64,000 nucleotides of DNA from Dyadobacter pollutisoli (GCF_026625565.1 NZ_CP112998.1:3846501-3910500), one strand, 5' to 3'. Counted from the stretch's first letter, positions 43,963 to 54,359 are shown. Notes: a model not told the origin generated them from the letters alone. Numbers and translations are program-made.

Positions 43963-45279
43963 CTACCACAGCCGTCCAATAATCTGGTTCCCCACTTTAT
44001 TCCCCTGCTTCGCTCCCTCCTCCACACCCTTTCGGTAATGAATGCCTCCGTACAAGCGACTGATAGACGCTTCGGCGGCGGCTTCCTGAAACGAATTGAA
44101 ATGTCGCTGCATACCAATGTACCGAAGGTCGCTCGTATCCTGGAAAGCGAAACTCCCTCCGTATAAGTGCGCTAGCACCGTGGATGCGGACGCTGTGATG
44201 CCGCTATGTCCGCTAGGATATTCCGGGAATGGTGGCGTTTGCAGGAATGGCACAAAGTCCCTGCTGATGATTTCGTTGATGATCGTTACCGGCCTGATGA
44301 CACTGCTGCGGTACTTCTCATCCCAGCAAGCGATGAACGCGTCGTACAATGCTATGGCCGTAAACGCGTAGCCCTGGGCAGTTTTCACCGGATCGGCTTT
44401 GGTCTGCCTGGCTGCGATGGCTGCAATTCCCATCCAGTGACCGCCTGGCGTGATCTTCTTCTTACCCACCATGAGGTGGCCCGAATGCTCCACGACCATC
44501 GGATTGTCGTCCCAGAATTTTGCAATATTGATCTGTTCTTCGCTCAAATTTTTACCTACTGTAAAAACCTCGTACGCCTCTTTATAGAAGGCACTATTGG
44601 TATCCTTACTAAACACTGGCGGACGCGGCGGCATAAATTGCGAGGCAGAATCGAGCGCCATGGGCAGCATATCATTCCAGCACCATTCCACGCCATCGAG
44701 GTAATCGGGCGGCGTTGGTCTCCATTTACCAGGTTCTGAGCTACCGAGGTATTTGGGCTTTCCGCGTGATTTGATGTAGCCGTCTACTTTGGCCCGGGCG
44801 AGTATCGTTTTTCCGATTGTATCCCCAAAAGCCACAGACCGCTGATAGGTTGAATCGTCCAGATTTTCTTTAAAATTATTGTAAACCGATTCTTCATAGG
44901 CACTTAGCGAATCAACGGAAAACACCTTCACCAATCTCACAACCGTAAAAAATGCTTTGGTGGCGGCTAGTGTGTAGTTGTAAGCCTTGCCTTTGGCTGG
45001 CTGAGGCATTTTACTAAATCCATTGAGCTTCTCTGCAATCGACGGGTTTCCTTCTTTTGAGAAACGTACGGCTTCGTAGGATGCGAGCGAGGAATATGCA
45101 TAAATGCGGCTCGCGACCGGCGGCGAAAACACATCGTAAATGATGACTTGCGTCAGCATGTCCTGGTTTTGGTGCAATATCTCAGGATCATCGAGATTGA
45201 CGGGTGCTTTTCGTTTACAACCTACGAACAAACTCAAAAAAATGACCGACGCGCAGATCACCTTCACTGATATCTTCAT
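43963..45279 (-). CDS. Vanadium-haloperoxidase / PAP2-like lipoprotein
   Basis: 438-aa lipoprotein (signal ending FVGC, about residue 21) with the acid-phosphatase/vanadium-haloperoxidase fold. All three active-site motifs are present: KYRSSVIRP (K-x6-RP), PSGHSG, and SRLYGGIHYRKG (SR-x5-H). The protein is either a phosphatase or a vanadate-dependent peroxidase; sequence alone does not decide. It follows the FG-GAP/ASPIC gene by 32 bases, a pairing common in Bacteroidota SusC/D loci, and ends the leftward susC cluster. Confidence 0.88.
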   Translation of the reverse strand: MKISVKVICASVIFLSLFVGCKRKAPVNLDDPEILHQNQDMLTQVIIYDVFSPPVASRIYAYSSLASYEAVRFSKEGNPSIAEKLNGFSKMPQPAKGKAYNYTLAATKAFFTVVRLVKVFSVDSLSAYEESVYNNFKENLDDSTYQRSVAFGDTIGKTILARAKVDGYIKSRGKPKYLGSSEPGKWRPTPPDYLDGVEWCWNDMLPMALDSASQFMPPRPPVFSKDTNSAFYKEAYEVFTVGKNLSEEQINIAKFWDDNPMVVEHSGHLMVGKKKITPGGHWMGIAAIAARQTKADPVKTAQGYAFTAIALYDAFIACWDEKYRSSVIRPVTIINEIISRDFVPFLQTPPFPEYPSGHSGITASASTVLAHLYGGSFAFQDTSDLRYIGMQRHFNSFQEAAAEASISRLYGGIHYRKGVEEGAKQGNKVGNQIIGRLW

Positions 45280-45311
45280 ACTTTTTATGGCGGGTTAGTG
45301 GGCAACAGGTA

Positions 45312-48300
45312 TTAAAAATCGATCTTTCTGGCTTTGCCGACGCCATCGGTAACGGATACCGACTTCACACTCTTTCCAATGCTGAGAAACCTGGCTGATT
45401 GTGAAAGAAACGAGGAGCCGTAATTTACCTCTGCCTTCTGCTTTCTGCCATCGGCGAATGTAATTTCAGCACTCGCATCACCCGGTTTCAGAGGTACGCC
45501 GGCCAGGTCTCTTTTCAGTTCGAACACTTTCAATGGCCCGCGGTTTTGTCCCGCGGCGGCCAGATATTTGCCATCTTTTCCTCTCAATTTCACCAGCGCC
45601 TTTCCATTGCCCGGAATAAAAATACCGCTTTCAAGGATCGATTTTGCTGCAAAATTTCCCTTACCATCGCCTTTCAGCATCAAGCCGTTCAATGCATCGT
45701 AGCGGCCAATGCTAACATCGGTTCCGTAATCATTGGTGTTCATTATGAGGTCGAGGTTACCGTCGCCGTCGAAGTCGTCGGCCAGCATGCCATTCAATGC
45801 AGATAGTTGTGCGGCAAACGGCAATGGTACCAATGTAAATTTCCCGCCGCCATCATTCCGGCAATAGCTGGAACTGAGGTTACTGGCTTTTAATACCAAT
45901 GCGCCTTCCATCTGTTCAGGTGTGAAAAGCTGGCCCATGGTGGCATTTGCGTAAGATTTATAGTTTTGAAATTTGGCCCGCATTCCTATCATTTGCTTCA
46001 CCGCATCGTCGCGCATATGTGCCGGATATTCCTTTTGAGTAGGATCTTCCTGGCTGGTGCGAATGTACAAGGCTGGGAAAGCGTCGTAACTGCCATTGTT
46101 GTCAAAATCCTTGGCATAAACTGAAACAGGATATTGCTCCGTCGCCTGAAAAAACGAATTCCGCCCAAGATTTCCGGCTATATAGTCTGTGTCTCCGTCA
46201 TTATCAAAGTCGCCGGTAACCAGGCTATTCCACCAACCTTGGTGGCCTGAAATACCAGTCGCAGCCGTCACATTTTTGAACGTACCTTTGTCATTTTTGA
46301 AAAAAGTAAGCGGCATCCATTCTCCGGCCAGCACCAGATCGGGCCAGCCGTCGTTGTCAAAATCACTAAAAGTCACGTCGCAAACCAACCCTATATTACC
46401 CAATCCACCTGCAACCTTCGCGGTAACATCGGTGAACCGGGCCTTGCCATTTTTTGAATCGTTCCTGTAAATAAAACTGGAAACGGGTTTAGGGTAATTC
46501 CATGGATCGACCCTGCCACCGACGAACAAATCGAGGTCGCCGTCTTTGTCATAATCCGCAGCCCGAACGCACGATTTACTGGTCAAATTGGAAGGGAACA
46601 CCAGGCTATCGAGTGTAAAATTGCCTTTACCATCATTGACATAAAACTGATCACGGTAAGCAGGCGAGCCAGATTTGGCACTGTATCCGCCGCGCGCAAT
46701 GTACATGTCCGGATCATTGTCCCGGTCGGCGTCAAACAACAATATCCCCATATCCTGGTAATGCATGTTGGGGTCCGCGCCGGGTGGCACGAGCGTCTTT
46801 TGCGCGAAAGAACCATTCGCCTGCTGCATCAGTACGGCGGTACCAGAGGAAGAGCTCCCTCCGACAATCATATCATCCAGCCCGTCGGCATTCAGGTCCC
46901 CGGCTGCGAGTGACGGGCCGTATTCTGAAAGCTTGTGAGGTAATAATTTCTGGATCGTAAAATCGATGTGATCCATTTGTGCGTGTTCCAATCGAATGCC
47001 GAGCGAACTCGTAATCTCACGAAACAAGGTATTTTGCGCCAAAGCAGGACCACTCCAATCATACTTCCCATTGGAAGCCGTTTTATTGACCTTAACTATC
47101 TGATCTGCTTTCACATTCAGCATTTTTTGCTTGCTACCGTCTGGCCATTTCACAATCAGCGAATCAATCACTGAAACCGTTCCAAGACCAAAATAAGGGT
47201 TCAGCTGCACGGACGACAGATACCCACGGTATGGCGTCTGCTCGTAAGCCTGGTGGCCGCCCGCATAATACAGATCCACCCAGGCGCCCATTCCGTTCCG
47301 GTTCAATGCGTCGCCAGCCAGTTCCACTGTCAGGTAATGTTTGTCAGCCGGTTTGGCATCCATCATAGTATTTTCATAAAGCGAAGCCGGGTCGTTGATG
47401 TTGTTCACGACCATATCCAGGTCGCCGTCATTGTCCAGGTCCGCGTAGGCCGCACCGTTCGAGAAGGAGATATCGGTGAGGCCCCAGTCTCCTGAAACAT
47501 CATTGAATGCACAGTTTCCGGCATTTTTAAATGCATAATTATGCAGCTTCACTTCTGGTATTTGCTTCAAGGTTTCGGATTGTGGCGTCACCGGTGCAGC
47601 TTCGAGGCGATATGCCATGAAATCGTGGTCGGTAACATCTTTTGGAAAACCATTGGTAACCACCATGTCCCTCAGCCCGTCATTGTCGAAGTCCGCCACG
47701 AGTGGTGTCCAGCTCCAATCCGTTGCAGTAATACCAGAAATGTAACCCGCATCACTGAAAATCGGGTCGCCAATAGAATCATTCGCGTTCACTCGCGGCC
47801 CTTGGTTGATCTGGATCGTGTTTCTTACATATTGGTATTGATATTTGTAAAAATCATTGAGCTGAAATGACTGATAACTGCCTGGCATCATCATCATTTT
47901 CTTACGATAATTATCCTCCGGGTTCATGTCCAGCTCCACCACGTCCGACAGCCCGTCATTATTGATATCGATCACATCCTGCCCCATTCCATTGGCGGAG
48001 GTGTGTTTGAAATACGATGCGGCCTTATCAATAAAAGTCCCGTCGTGGTTATTGATATATAAAAGGTCGTTGGAAATAAAATCATTGCTCACAAAAATAT
48101 CCTTCCAGCCGTCGCGGTTAACGTCCGTGATATTCACACTATGCCCGTAACCTTCTATCGTCACTCCGGCTTGGCTGGTCACATTTGTAAATACGGGGTG
48201 TTTTAATGCAGGGTTAGGGTCATTACGGTAAAGTCTGCCGGTACTAGGGAACGAGCCGTCCGTAATTTTAGATTTGAATGTGGAAGGATCCACCTTGGGA

Positions 48301-48905
48301 AGCATTTGATTGACAACCAGATACACATCCAGATCGCCATCATTGTCATAGTCAAAAAAGCTGGCCATGGTGGTGTGAGATGAGTCGTCGAGGCCATAAT
48401 CCGCGGCCGACTCCTTGAAAGTAACAGCCCCGCTTTCAGTCTTACCCTGATTGATATACAAAAGGTTCTTTCTTTTCTCCGGGTCCCCGTGTACGGACGC
48501 GCACACGTACATATCCATCCACCCGTCGTTGTTAATGTCGATCACCGCTACCCCTCTGCACCATTTGCCGTTGCCACCTACACCGGCGCTGGCCGTAATG
48601 TCTTCAAACTGCATTTCTCCTCTATTCAGGTACAGTTTGTTGGAAACCATATTTCCTGTAAAATAGATATCCTGCAACCCGTCATTATTGAAATCTCCGA
48701 CGCCCACGCCGCCTCCATTGTAGACATTGATCAGGTTAATGGGGTTGATCGAATCGTTCTCAATGATGGTATTACTAAAATCAATGCCTGAGTCGTCCGG
48801 GGCTACCAGTTGAAAAAGCTTATCATTCTTTTTACAAGAACCGCAGACCATCATGGCTCCGGCCAACGTGGCAACGGTTAAAAGAAATGCAAAAATGGGT
48901 TTCAT
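45312..48905 (-). CDS. Large FG-GAP/VCBS repeat lipoprotein with ASPIC/UnbV domain
   Basis: I use the ATG at 48905 (MKPIFAFLL, lipoprotein signal ending GSC); a frame start 72 bases upstream lies before it and spoils the signal. The 1197-aa protein has two FG-GAP arrays with DFNNDGLQDIYF, DINNDGWMDMY, DYDNDGDLDVY, DVNRDGWKDIF, DLDNDGDLDMV, DADRDNDPDMY, DYDKDGDLDLF, DFDGDGNLDLI and more. Between them is the ASPIC/UnbV strand set (LNPYFGLGTVSVIDSLIVKWPDGS). Calcium-binding surface propeller likely to bind sugar. It is 141 bases from the susD-like gene, with a terminator hairpin between. Confidence 0.9.
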   Translation of the reverse strand: MKPIFAFLLTVATLAGAMMVCGSCKKNDKLFQLVAPDDSGIDFSNTIIENDSINPINLINVYNGGGVGVGDFNNDGLQDIYFTGNMVSNKLYLNRGEMQFEDITASAGVGGNGKWCRGVAVIDINNDGWMDMYVCASVHGDPEKRKNLLYINQGKTESGAVTFKESAADYGLDDSSHTTMASFFDYDNDGDLDVYLVVNQMLPKVDPSTFKSKITDGSFPSTGRLYRNDPNPALKHPVFTNVTSQAGVTIEGYGHSVNITDVNRDGWKDIFVSNDFISNDLLYINNHDGTFIDKAASYFKHTSANGMGQDVIDINNDGLSDVVELDMNPEDNYRKKMMMMPGSYQSFQLNDFYKYQYQYVRNTIQINQGPRVNANDSIGDPIFSDAGYISGITATDWSWTPLVADFDNDGLRDMVVTNGFPKDVTDHDFMAYRLEAAPVTPQSETLKQIPEVKLHNYAFKNAGNCAFNDVSGDWGLTDISFSNGAAYADLDNDGDLDMVVNNINDPASLYENTMMDAKPADKHYLTVELAGDALNRNGMGAWVDLYYAGGHQAYEQTPYRGYLSSVQLNPYFGLGTVSVIDSLIVKWPDGSKQKMLNVKADQIVKVNKTASNGKYDWSGPALAQNTLFREITSSLGIRLEHAQMDHIDFTIQKLLPHKLSEYGPSLAAGDLNADGLDDMIVGGSSSSGTAVLMQQANGSFAQKTLVPPGADPNMHYQDMGILLFDADRDNDPDMYIARGGYSAKSGSPAYRDQFYVNDGKGNFTLDSLVFPSNLTSKSCVRAADYDKDGDLDLFVGGRVDPWNYPKPVSSFIYRNDSKNGKARFTDVTAKVAGGLGNIGLVCDVTFSDFDNDGWPDLVLAGEWMPLTFFKNDKGTFKNVTAATGISGHQGWWNSLVTGDFDNDGDTDYIAGNLGRNSFFQATEQYPVSVYAKDFDNNGSYDAFPALYIRTSQEDPTQKEYPAHMRDDAVKQMIGMRAKFQNYKSYANATMGQLFTPEQMEGALVLKASNLSSSYCRNDGGGKFTLVPLPFAAQLSALNGMLADDFDGDGNLDLIMNTNDYGTDVSIGRYDALNGLMLKGDGKGNFAAKSILESGIFIPGNGKALVKLRGKDGKYLAAAGQNRGPLKVFELKRDLAGVPLKPGDASAEITFADGRKQKAEVNYGSSFLSQSARFLSIGKSVKSVSVTDGVGKARKIDF

Positions 48906-48955
48906 ATCAAAGTAAAATGATTTCAAAGGCATTTCGGGAGGAGGAAGTGATATTG

Positions 48956-48990
48956 AAAAAAACCAATGGCGGAGCATTGCCCGCCACTGG
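48956..48990 (-). terminator. Terminator between susD-like and FG-GAP genes
   Basis: On the minus strand, a stem of nine pairs and one mismatch (CCAGTGGCGG with CCGCCATTGG) around an 8-base loop, followed by seven T after GG. It lies 57 bases past the susD-like stop, so it should end or lower transcription into the FG-GAP and haloperoxidase-like genes. Confidence 0.7.
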
Positions 48991-49046
48991 CCGAAAATAC
49001 ATCTACTAATTTATCTAACCTAACCTAATAAAAAACTATGATACTG

Positions 49047-50897
49047 TTAATAACCCGGATTCTGTTTCAGGGCACCATTGCTTTTTCTGATCTCAGTATT
49101 CGGGATCGGGAACAGGTAATAATGATCACCTTTCCATGGTTTCCTCACCTCAGCTTCGGGAATTACGCCATAAGTATACGTCAGCTTACCTAACTGGTCC
49201 CCTGGTTTCGCAGCAGACCAATCCATGGTCACTTTCGTAAGTCCGCGCACTGCAATATCGACATTGCCCGGAGCAGCTTTCCAGCGCATCAGGTCAAAGA
49301 AGCGTGAATCTTCCAAATGTAGCTCAATGGCTCTTTCGTTACGGTAATCTCTAACCAAAGCTACACCCGTGCTTTTGATGTCAGGCATATTTACCGAAGA
49401 TCTTTTTCTGACCTTGTTAATGTACTCCCGTGCCACAGCCTCATTGCCTAGCGCCATTTGGATTTCAGCATAGTTCAGGTAAAACTCTGTCAATCTCATG
49501 AACACAACCACCTGGTTATAGTCATTGTCAAAGCTCGCGCGAGGTCCGGCGAAGTCATCGGTCTTTTTAAACGTATAACCAGTTTGCACTCTCCAGTGGA
49601 ATGGTGTAAGTCCTTTTACCCAGTAGGTTTTAGAATCGCGACCGAAATCGAAAAGGTTCTGACCATTTTTAGGATCCACTTTATTGGGGTTAATATAAGG
49701 AGGTGCATTGTCCGCGTTCGGGTTTGCATCTTCCCAGTATTCGTAAAGCCGCTGGGTACTTTTTGAACCATCGATAATGTTCAGCGGCCCTGCTCCCGGA
49801 TAGATCACAGAATCATAAAACCTTGGGTCTCTGTTTTTTTCCGGTTTCTGAGGATCATATCCCGATGCTGCATTCACGGTTACGCCATCCGGCATATAAG
49901 GATATTCGCCGTTGGTCAACTGGAACATGTTCACAAAATTCTGCGTAGGAACAAGTCGCTGCTGCGCATCGAATCCACTTGGCCAGAAATCGTAGTTATA
50001 ACCCCAGCCTGGTATCCTTGTTGCCGGAGTAAACGACTTACCAAAGATCGTTTCGTCGGTTTTCAAAGGCTTTTTGAAAAGTGCAGCATACTCAGGGTGC
50101 AATGTAAATCCAAGATCGAATACCGCTTTGGTCGCAGTTTCAGCAGCTTTCCATTTAGCCTGATCATTGTTAGGATTGTTCAGCGGGCTCGCCAGGTAAA
50201 GAAGTACTCTGGCTTTGAATGCTAATGCGGCCGCTTTGCTGATTTTACCAGTATTGACCGGCACACCATTCAAAAACCCGATGGCATTATCAACTTCACT
50301 TAACACAAACTGCGCGCACTCATCAAAAGTATTTCTGGGTACATCAAAACTCTCAGCGTTTAGCTGGAAGCTATTTTTGATGATAGGAACTCCTCCATAT
50401 GTACGCATCAGCTCAAAATACATCCACGCACGCAGAAAATGCACTTCACCCTTCATCGGGTCCAGCTTGTCGGCAGCTATGGTTGAGCTCTCTATATTTT
50501 CGAAGAACACATTGGCCTTCCTGATAAAACCATATTCAAAATCCCAAAGCGGGCCACTCGGGGTCGCTGCCAGATCCGACACGTTGTCGGCTGTCAGGTT
50601 TCCTTCCAGGTAATTGCGGATACCGGCCGACCGCTCGTGGGTCTCTGGCTGGTTCACTGCAATGTCCGTGAGGGCATCATACCCCCCGGTTCCTGGTGCC
50701 CAGGGCGGTTTTATACCGTTATAAACGTTATAAACGTAGTTCTGCAAGAAAACAGGATCATTAAATACCGCGTCATCGGATATGGCATCCAGCGGCTTTT
50801 TATCCAAAACATTACACGAGGTAGCAGTAGCGAGCATGCCAATGAATGACAGCGAAAGCGCCCTTTTTACCAATCTATTTTTGATTAAATATTTCAT
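49047..50897 (-). CDS. SusD/RagB-family glycan-binding lipoprotein
   Basis: Outer-membrane surface lipoprotein that caps the SusC barrel and captures oligosaccharide. 616 aa; signal ends TSC (about residue 28), then NVLDKKPLDAISDDAVFNDP, a typical opening. TPR-like helices include FEYGFIRKANVFFENIESS, GEVHFLRAWMYFELMRTYGGVPII and AALAFKARVLLYLASPL. The C-terminal half has VVVFMRLTEFYLNYAEIQMALGN and EARKPW-like ends (RDYRNERAIELHLEDSRFFDLMRWK). The start is 13 bases from the susC-like stop. Confidence 0.95.
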   Translation of the reverse strand: MKYLIKNRLVKRALSLSFIGMLATATSCNVLDKKPLDAISDDAVFNDPVFLQNYVYNVYNGIKPPWAPGTGGYDALTDIAVNQPETHERSAGIRNYLEGNLTADNVSDLAATPSGPLWDFEYGFIRKANVFFENIESSTIAADKLDPMKGEVHFLRAWMYFELMRTYGGVPIIKNSFQLNAESFDVPRNTFDECAQFVLSEVDNAIGFLNGVPVNTGKISKAAALAFKARVLLYLASPLNNPNNDQAKWKAAETATKAVFDLGFTLHPEYAALFKKPLKTDETIFGKSFTPATRIPGWGYNYDFWPSGFDAQQRLVPTQNFVNMFQLTNGEYPYMPDGVTVNAASGYDPQKPEKNRDPRFYDSVIYPGAGPLNIIDGSKSTQRLYEYWEDANPNADNAPPYINPNKVDPKNGQNLFDFGRDSKTYWVKGLTPFHWRVQTGYTFKKTDDFAGPRASFDNDYNQVVVFMRLTEFYLNYAEIQMALGNEAVAREYINKVRKRSSVNMPDIKSTGVALVRDYRNERAIELHLEDSRFFDLMRWKAAPGNVDIAVRGLTKVTMDWSAAKPGDQLGKLTYTYGVIPEAEVRKPWKGDHYYLFPIPNTEIRKSNGALKQNPGY

Positions 50898-50910
50898 AGG
50901 TTTTCTCTGA

Positions 50911-53900
50911 TTAGAAAGTAAGATTAGCTCCGAAGCTTAGCGTTTTCATATTAGGATAAGCCCCACCGTTTCCACTCAGGAATTCCGGGTCACCGTTACC
51001 ATACTTTTTAAGCGAATTGAATATCATAAAGGCATTGTCGCCCGAAACGTAAATTCTCAATGCAGTAATCCTCGCTTTTGAAGAAATACTCTTAGGAAGA
51101 GTATAGCCAAGCTGGACATTTTTCAGACGCATCCACGTTGCGGTGCGGTAGTAGAAATCACTGTCGGAGTTCGCAAGACCAGTCGGTGCGATCATCGGAA
51201 GTTCCGAGTTCACATTTTCTTTTGAGTAGCTATTGAGCGCCACATATTCCAGACCATTACCACCTGCGCCGGAATTGAAGCCTGTACTCAATCGGAACTT
51301 CGCACCACTTTGGCCCTGTAACAATGTACTTAGGTCAAAGTCTCTGTAATTCAATCCGATACTCAGACCATACTGGGTACTTGGGAAAATCGTAGTAACC
51401 CCCGTGGTCGCGTCGGTATTATTGGTCGTATTGAACATATAACGGTCATTGCTATCGATCTTGCCATCTCCGTTCAAGTCGGCGAAGATCAGGCCTCCCA
51501 ATGTGGCTCCCGGATATTTCACGCTTTTGTCGAGGTCTGCCTGTGTCCGGTAAATACCGATGGATTTATACACCAATCTCGATCCGAAAGGCTGGCCTTC
51601 CAGCTTCTGGTAATCTTCTGCCTGTGGCGTTTCGTCGAAATAGACAATCTCGTTTTTGTTATACGACACGTTTCCGTTGATACGTAGGGTAATATCCGAG
51701 AAGTTATGACGGTACCCAGCCTGGAATTCAATCCCCTGGCTGTTCATTTTACCGATGTTTTCATCAGGTAGCAGCAATCCCGTGTAGCTTGGTATGGATG
51801 CCTGTCTTCTACCCAGGATGTTGGAAGTTTTCGCTTTGAAAAGATCGACTTCGAATGTTAACCGGTTATTCAAAAATGCTGCTTCCAAACCAATATCAGT
51901 CTTTTCGCTCACTTCCCATGTAATATTAGGGTTAGGTGTCGACTTCACGGCAATACCCCGCGCATCCACTCCATTCACTACCCAGCCAGCATCATATCCG
52001 TACGCGGCAATGTATTGAAAAGGATTAACGCGGTCATTTCCAAGACGTCCCCAGGAAGCTCTCAGTTTCAAATTACTGATTACATTTTTTGGAATAAATG
52101 CCTCGTTGCTAATTACCCAACCTGCTGAAACCTGTGGGAAAAATCCAAAACGGGTTTCTTTGGGGAATATAGGAGAACCGTCATATCTGGCGCTAAATCC
52201 GAAGAGGTATTTCTCTCTGAAGTCATAGCTTACACGTCCGAAAAAGTTCTGTCTTGCCGATTCTGTTGCAGTACCGTCTGTGTTCCAGTTCAACCGGTTT
52301 GTAGTTCCTGCAAAAAGCTGATCGATCAATGGTGAGTCATACCCGAGACGTTGTGCCCAGAAATTGTTGTCATCATAACTCATCTGTTCGTAGGCTACGA
52401 ACGCGTTAACCTTGTGATCCTTGGAGAAAGTCTTGCTATACGAAAGCTTGATGTTTCCGGTTGTACGCAGGCTTTGTCTAAAATCCTCCCGCAAACCAAT
52501 ATCCTCTACCGACCTCGATTGTTTCTTCACAATATTACCGGTGGTAGGGTCTTTCTCGTAATATGGCCATACATAGTTGAATTGCTTATCATAACCGACG
52601 GTTTTAACAATAGACAAAAATCCATCCAATGCTAACCCTGGCACAAAAGGCATGTTGTACTTGAAGCGTAGCGTTCCGCTGGCCACATCAGCTTTATATC
52701 TGCGGTAACCTGGGCTGAGAAGACGCGCCGCAGGGTTCAAGTGCGACCATCCTTCACCCGGATAACGGTAATCGCCACCGATATATGCTTCCTGCAACGG
52801 GCTGGTACTTGCCAGCGATCCTACTTCTCCGCCAGGACCGCCCTGTGGAGTCTGAGTTGCTTTTTCACGGATCGACAGGTCAAGTCCTACTTCCAGGTCT
52901 TTGGTTACTGTCACATCAATGTTACTTCTTACATTATATTGTTTCAGCTTCGATTTGTTGTCACCACGAAGGATACCTCCTTGTGTCGCAGTACCCAGGG
53001 AAACAAAATACCGTACCTTGTCAGTACCACCGCGCATGGTCAGCGAGTATCTTGTTTGCTTCACCGGTGGCCCGATCAATGCATCCCACCAGTTTTCAGC
53101 TCTCCTTTTTCCGGTTTTGAAAGCATCTACCAATGCATCAGGAAAGTCTGCGGGTGTACCCTCAAGTGCTCTTCTGTCGTTCAATACTTTCATATACTGA
53201 AATGCGTCGGCCGATTTCACTTTCATAGTCGGCGACTGCCACGACTGCGTTGTTGAAAAATCAAATGTAGGCTTGCCCGATGTACCTCTTTTGGTAGTGA
53301 CCAGGATTACCCCACCCGCCGACTGCGCACCATAAATCGCTGCGGAAGCATCCTTCAACACAGAAATGGATTCAATATCATTGGGATCCAAACGGTTCAA
53401 ACCATCCGGGTCCGCATTGGCAACCCCGTCGATTACGATCAGTGCAGAGGTGTTGCGGTACGTATTTGCACCCCGTACCAGGATCTGCGCGTCATCAAAA
53501 CCAGGAGCAGCACTTCTTTGCGTAACATATACGCCTGCCATGCGTCCTGCGAGGGAGTTGGACAGAGACGCAGCGCTGGATTTTTTGATCTCCGCACCTG
53601 TTGTCTGCACAACTGCATTGGTCAGTTCCGACCGCTTCTGGGTACCATATCCAACCACGACCACATCGTTCAGTTCCTGCGACGAAACCTCCAATTTTAC
53701 GTCTATGGACGATTGAGAGCCGGCTTTCACTTCCTTGGTAATATACCCGATATAAGAAAAAACCAGAATGCTGTTCGCATCCTTTACCTTAATAGAATAC
53801 TTTCCGTCCGTATCCGAAACCACACCATTAGTGGTACCTTTTTCCAGGACGTTTACGCCTGGTATCCCTGCATTTTTCTCATCCGTGATCGTTCCGGTAA

Positions 53901-54084
53901 TGGCCTGTTCTGCGGCACTGCGGCTTGCATGGTGGATAGCCACGCCTGACGCCCGTCCCAGCGGATTGCCGCCCAACGGTGTCCCGTTCGCCCACACTGC
54001 GGGAGTCAGGAGGCCCACCAGCGCAATTCCCAAAAGGGCATGCGATGCCCTGTGTCCATTGTCTGTAAGTAGTTTTGGTCTCAT
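50911..54084 (-). CDS. SusC/RagA-family TonB-dependent outer-membrane transporter
   Basis: 1057 aa, the usual length. Order: signal peptide (1-32, ending VWA), a carboxypeptidase-like regulatory domain (ITGTITDEKNAGIPGVNVLEKG, about 62-140), the SusC plug marker VVVGYGTQKRSELTNAV, plug sequence ALIVIDGVANADPDGLNRLDP...GGVILVTTKRG, and a 22-strand barrel to the C-terminal ...GANLTF. Imports oligosaccharide captured by the susD-like partner 13 bases downstream. The 679-base upstream region holds a promoter and a copy of the 24-bp element, so GntR-type control is likely. Confidence 0.96.
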   Translation of the reverse strand: MRPKLLTDNGHRASHALLGIALVGLLTPAVWANGTPLGGNPLGRASGVAIHHASRSAAEQAITGTITDEKNAGIPGVNVLEKGTTNGVVSDTDGKYSIKVKDANSILVFSYIGYITKEVKAGSQSSIDVKLEVSSQELNDVVVVGYGTQKRSELTNAVVQTTGAEIKKSSAASLSNSLAGRMAGVYVTQRSAAPGFDDAQILVRGANTYRNTSALIVIDGVANADPDGLNRLDPNDIESISVLKDASAAIYGAQSAGGVILVTTKRGTSGKPTFDFSTTQSWQSPTMKVKSADAFQYMKVLNDRRALEGTPADFPDALVDAFKTGKRRAENWWDALIGPPVKQTRYSLTMRGGTDKVRYFVSLGTATQGGILRGDNKSKLKQYNVRSNIDVTVTKDLEVGLDLSIREKATQTPQGGPGGEVGSLASTSPLQEAYIGGDYRYPGEGWSHLNPAARLLSPGYRRYKADVASGTLRFKYNMPFVPGLALDGFLSIVKTVGYDKQFNYVWPYYEKDPTTGNIVKKQSRSVEDIGLREDFRQSLRTTGNIKLSYSKTFSKDHKVNAFVAYEQMSYDDNNFWAQRLGYDSPLIDQLFAGTTNRLNWNTDGTATESARQNFFGRVSYDFREKYLFGFSARYDGSPIFPKETRFGFFPQVSAGWVISNEAFIPKNVISNLKLRASWGRLGNDRVNPFQYIAAYGYDAGWVVNGVDARGIAVKSTPNPNITWEVSEKTDIGLEAAFLNNRLTFEVDLFKAKTSNILGRRQASIPSYTGLLLPDENIGKMNSQGIEFQAGYRHNFSDITLRINGNVSYNKNEIVYFDETPQAEDYQKLEGQPFGSRLVYKSIGIYRTQADLDKSVKYPGATLGGLIFADLNGDGKIDSNDRYMFNTTNNTDATTGVTTIFPSTQYGLSIGLNYRDFDLSTLLQGQSGAKFRLSTGFNSGAGGNGLEYVALNSYSKENVNSELPMIAPTGLANSDSDFYYRTATWMRLKNVQLGYTLPKSISSKARITALRIYVSGDNAFMIFNSLKKYGNGDPEFLSGNGGAYPNMKTLSFGANLTF

Positions 54085-54321
54085 AAAGCAATTATTAGTT
54101 ATTAAAATTCGTCCGTGGGTTAAATCCTCCGGTTATAGTTGGGTATTCACTGAAAGCGGCTCGAAATTGCTGATGAAGGGGTACTATAATATTACCTGGC
54201 ACCCGCTCTTTAAATAACGGATACCCATAAACGTCAACCCCTGTAAACGCCCGTGAGATACTTTCTGCCAACTTAAAATAGCAGAGGCATCTAAATCACA
54301 CGGGCAAATGATGAAACTTTA

Positions 54322-54345
54322 ATATGTACAAACATATAAACATAT
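54322..54345. promoter_or_regulatory. 24-bp operator candidate upstream of susC-like gene (copy 1)
   Basis: ATATGT (54322-54327), N4, ACATAT (54332-54337), N2, ACATAT (54340-54345). The first two arms are perfect inverted repeats. It overlaps the -7 element of the susC promoter, so binding would repress. Identity is 20 of 24 with the kinase copy and 21 of 24 with the inverted copy before the propeller lipoprotein. Confidence 0.65.
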
Positions 54346-54359
54346 TGTCAAAGTAGCAA
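54329..54359 (-). promoter_or_regulatory. Promoter of the susC/susD operon
   Basis: On the minus strand TTG (54359-54357), a 20-base spacer and TATGTTTG (54336-54329), a full match to TAnnTTTG. It predicts a start near 54322 and a leader of about 240 bases. Confidence 0.6.

Noticed and set aside
45312..48905. Many repeated DxDxDG-coding segments that could pass for a DNA repeat array
   Set aside because: They are diverged FG-GAP protein repeats, not a CRISPR or tandem DNA array; spacing follows protein blades.
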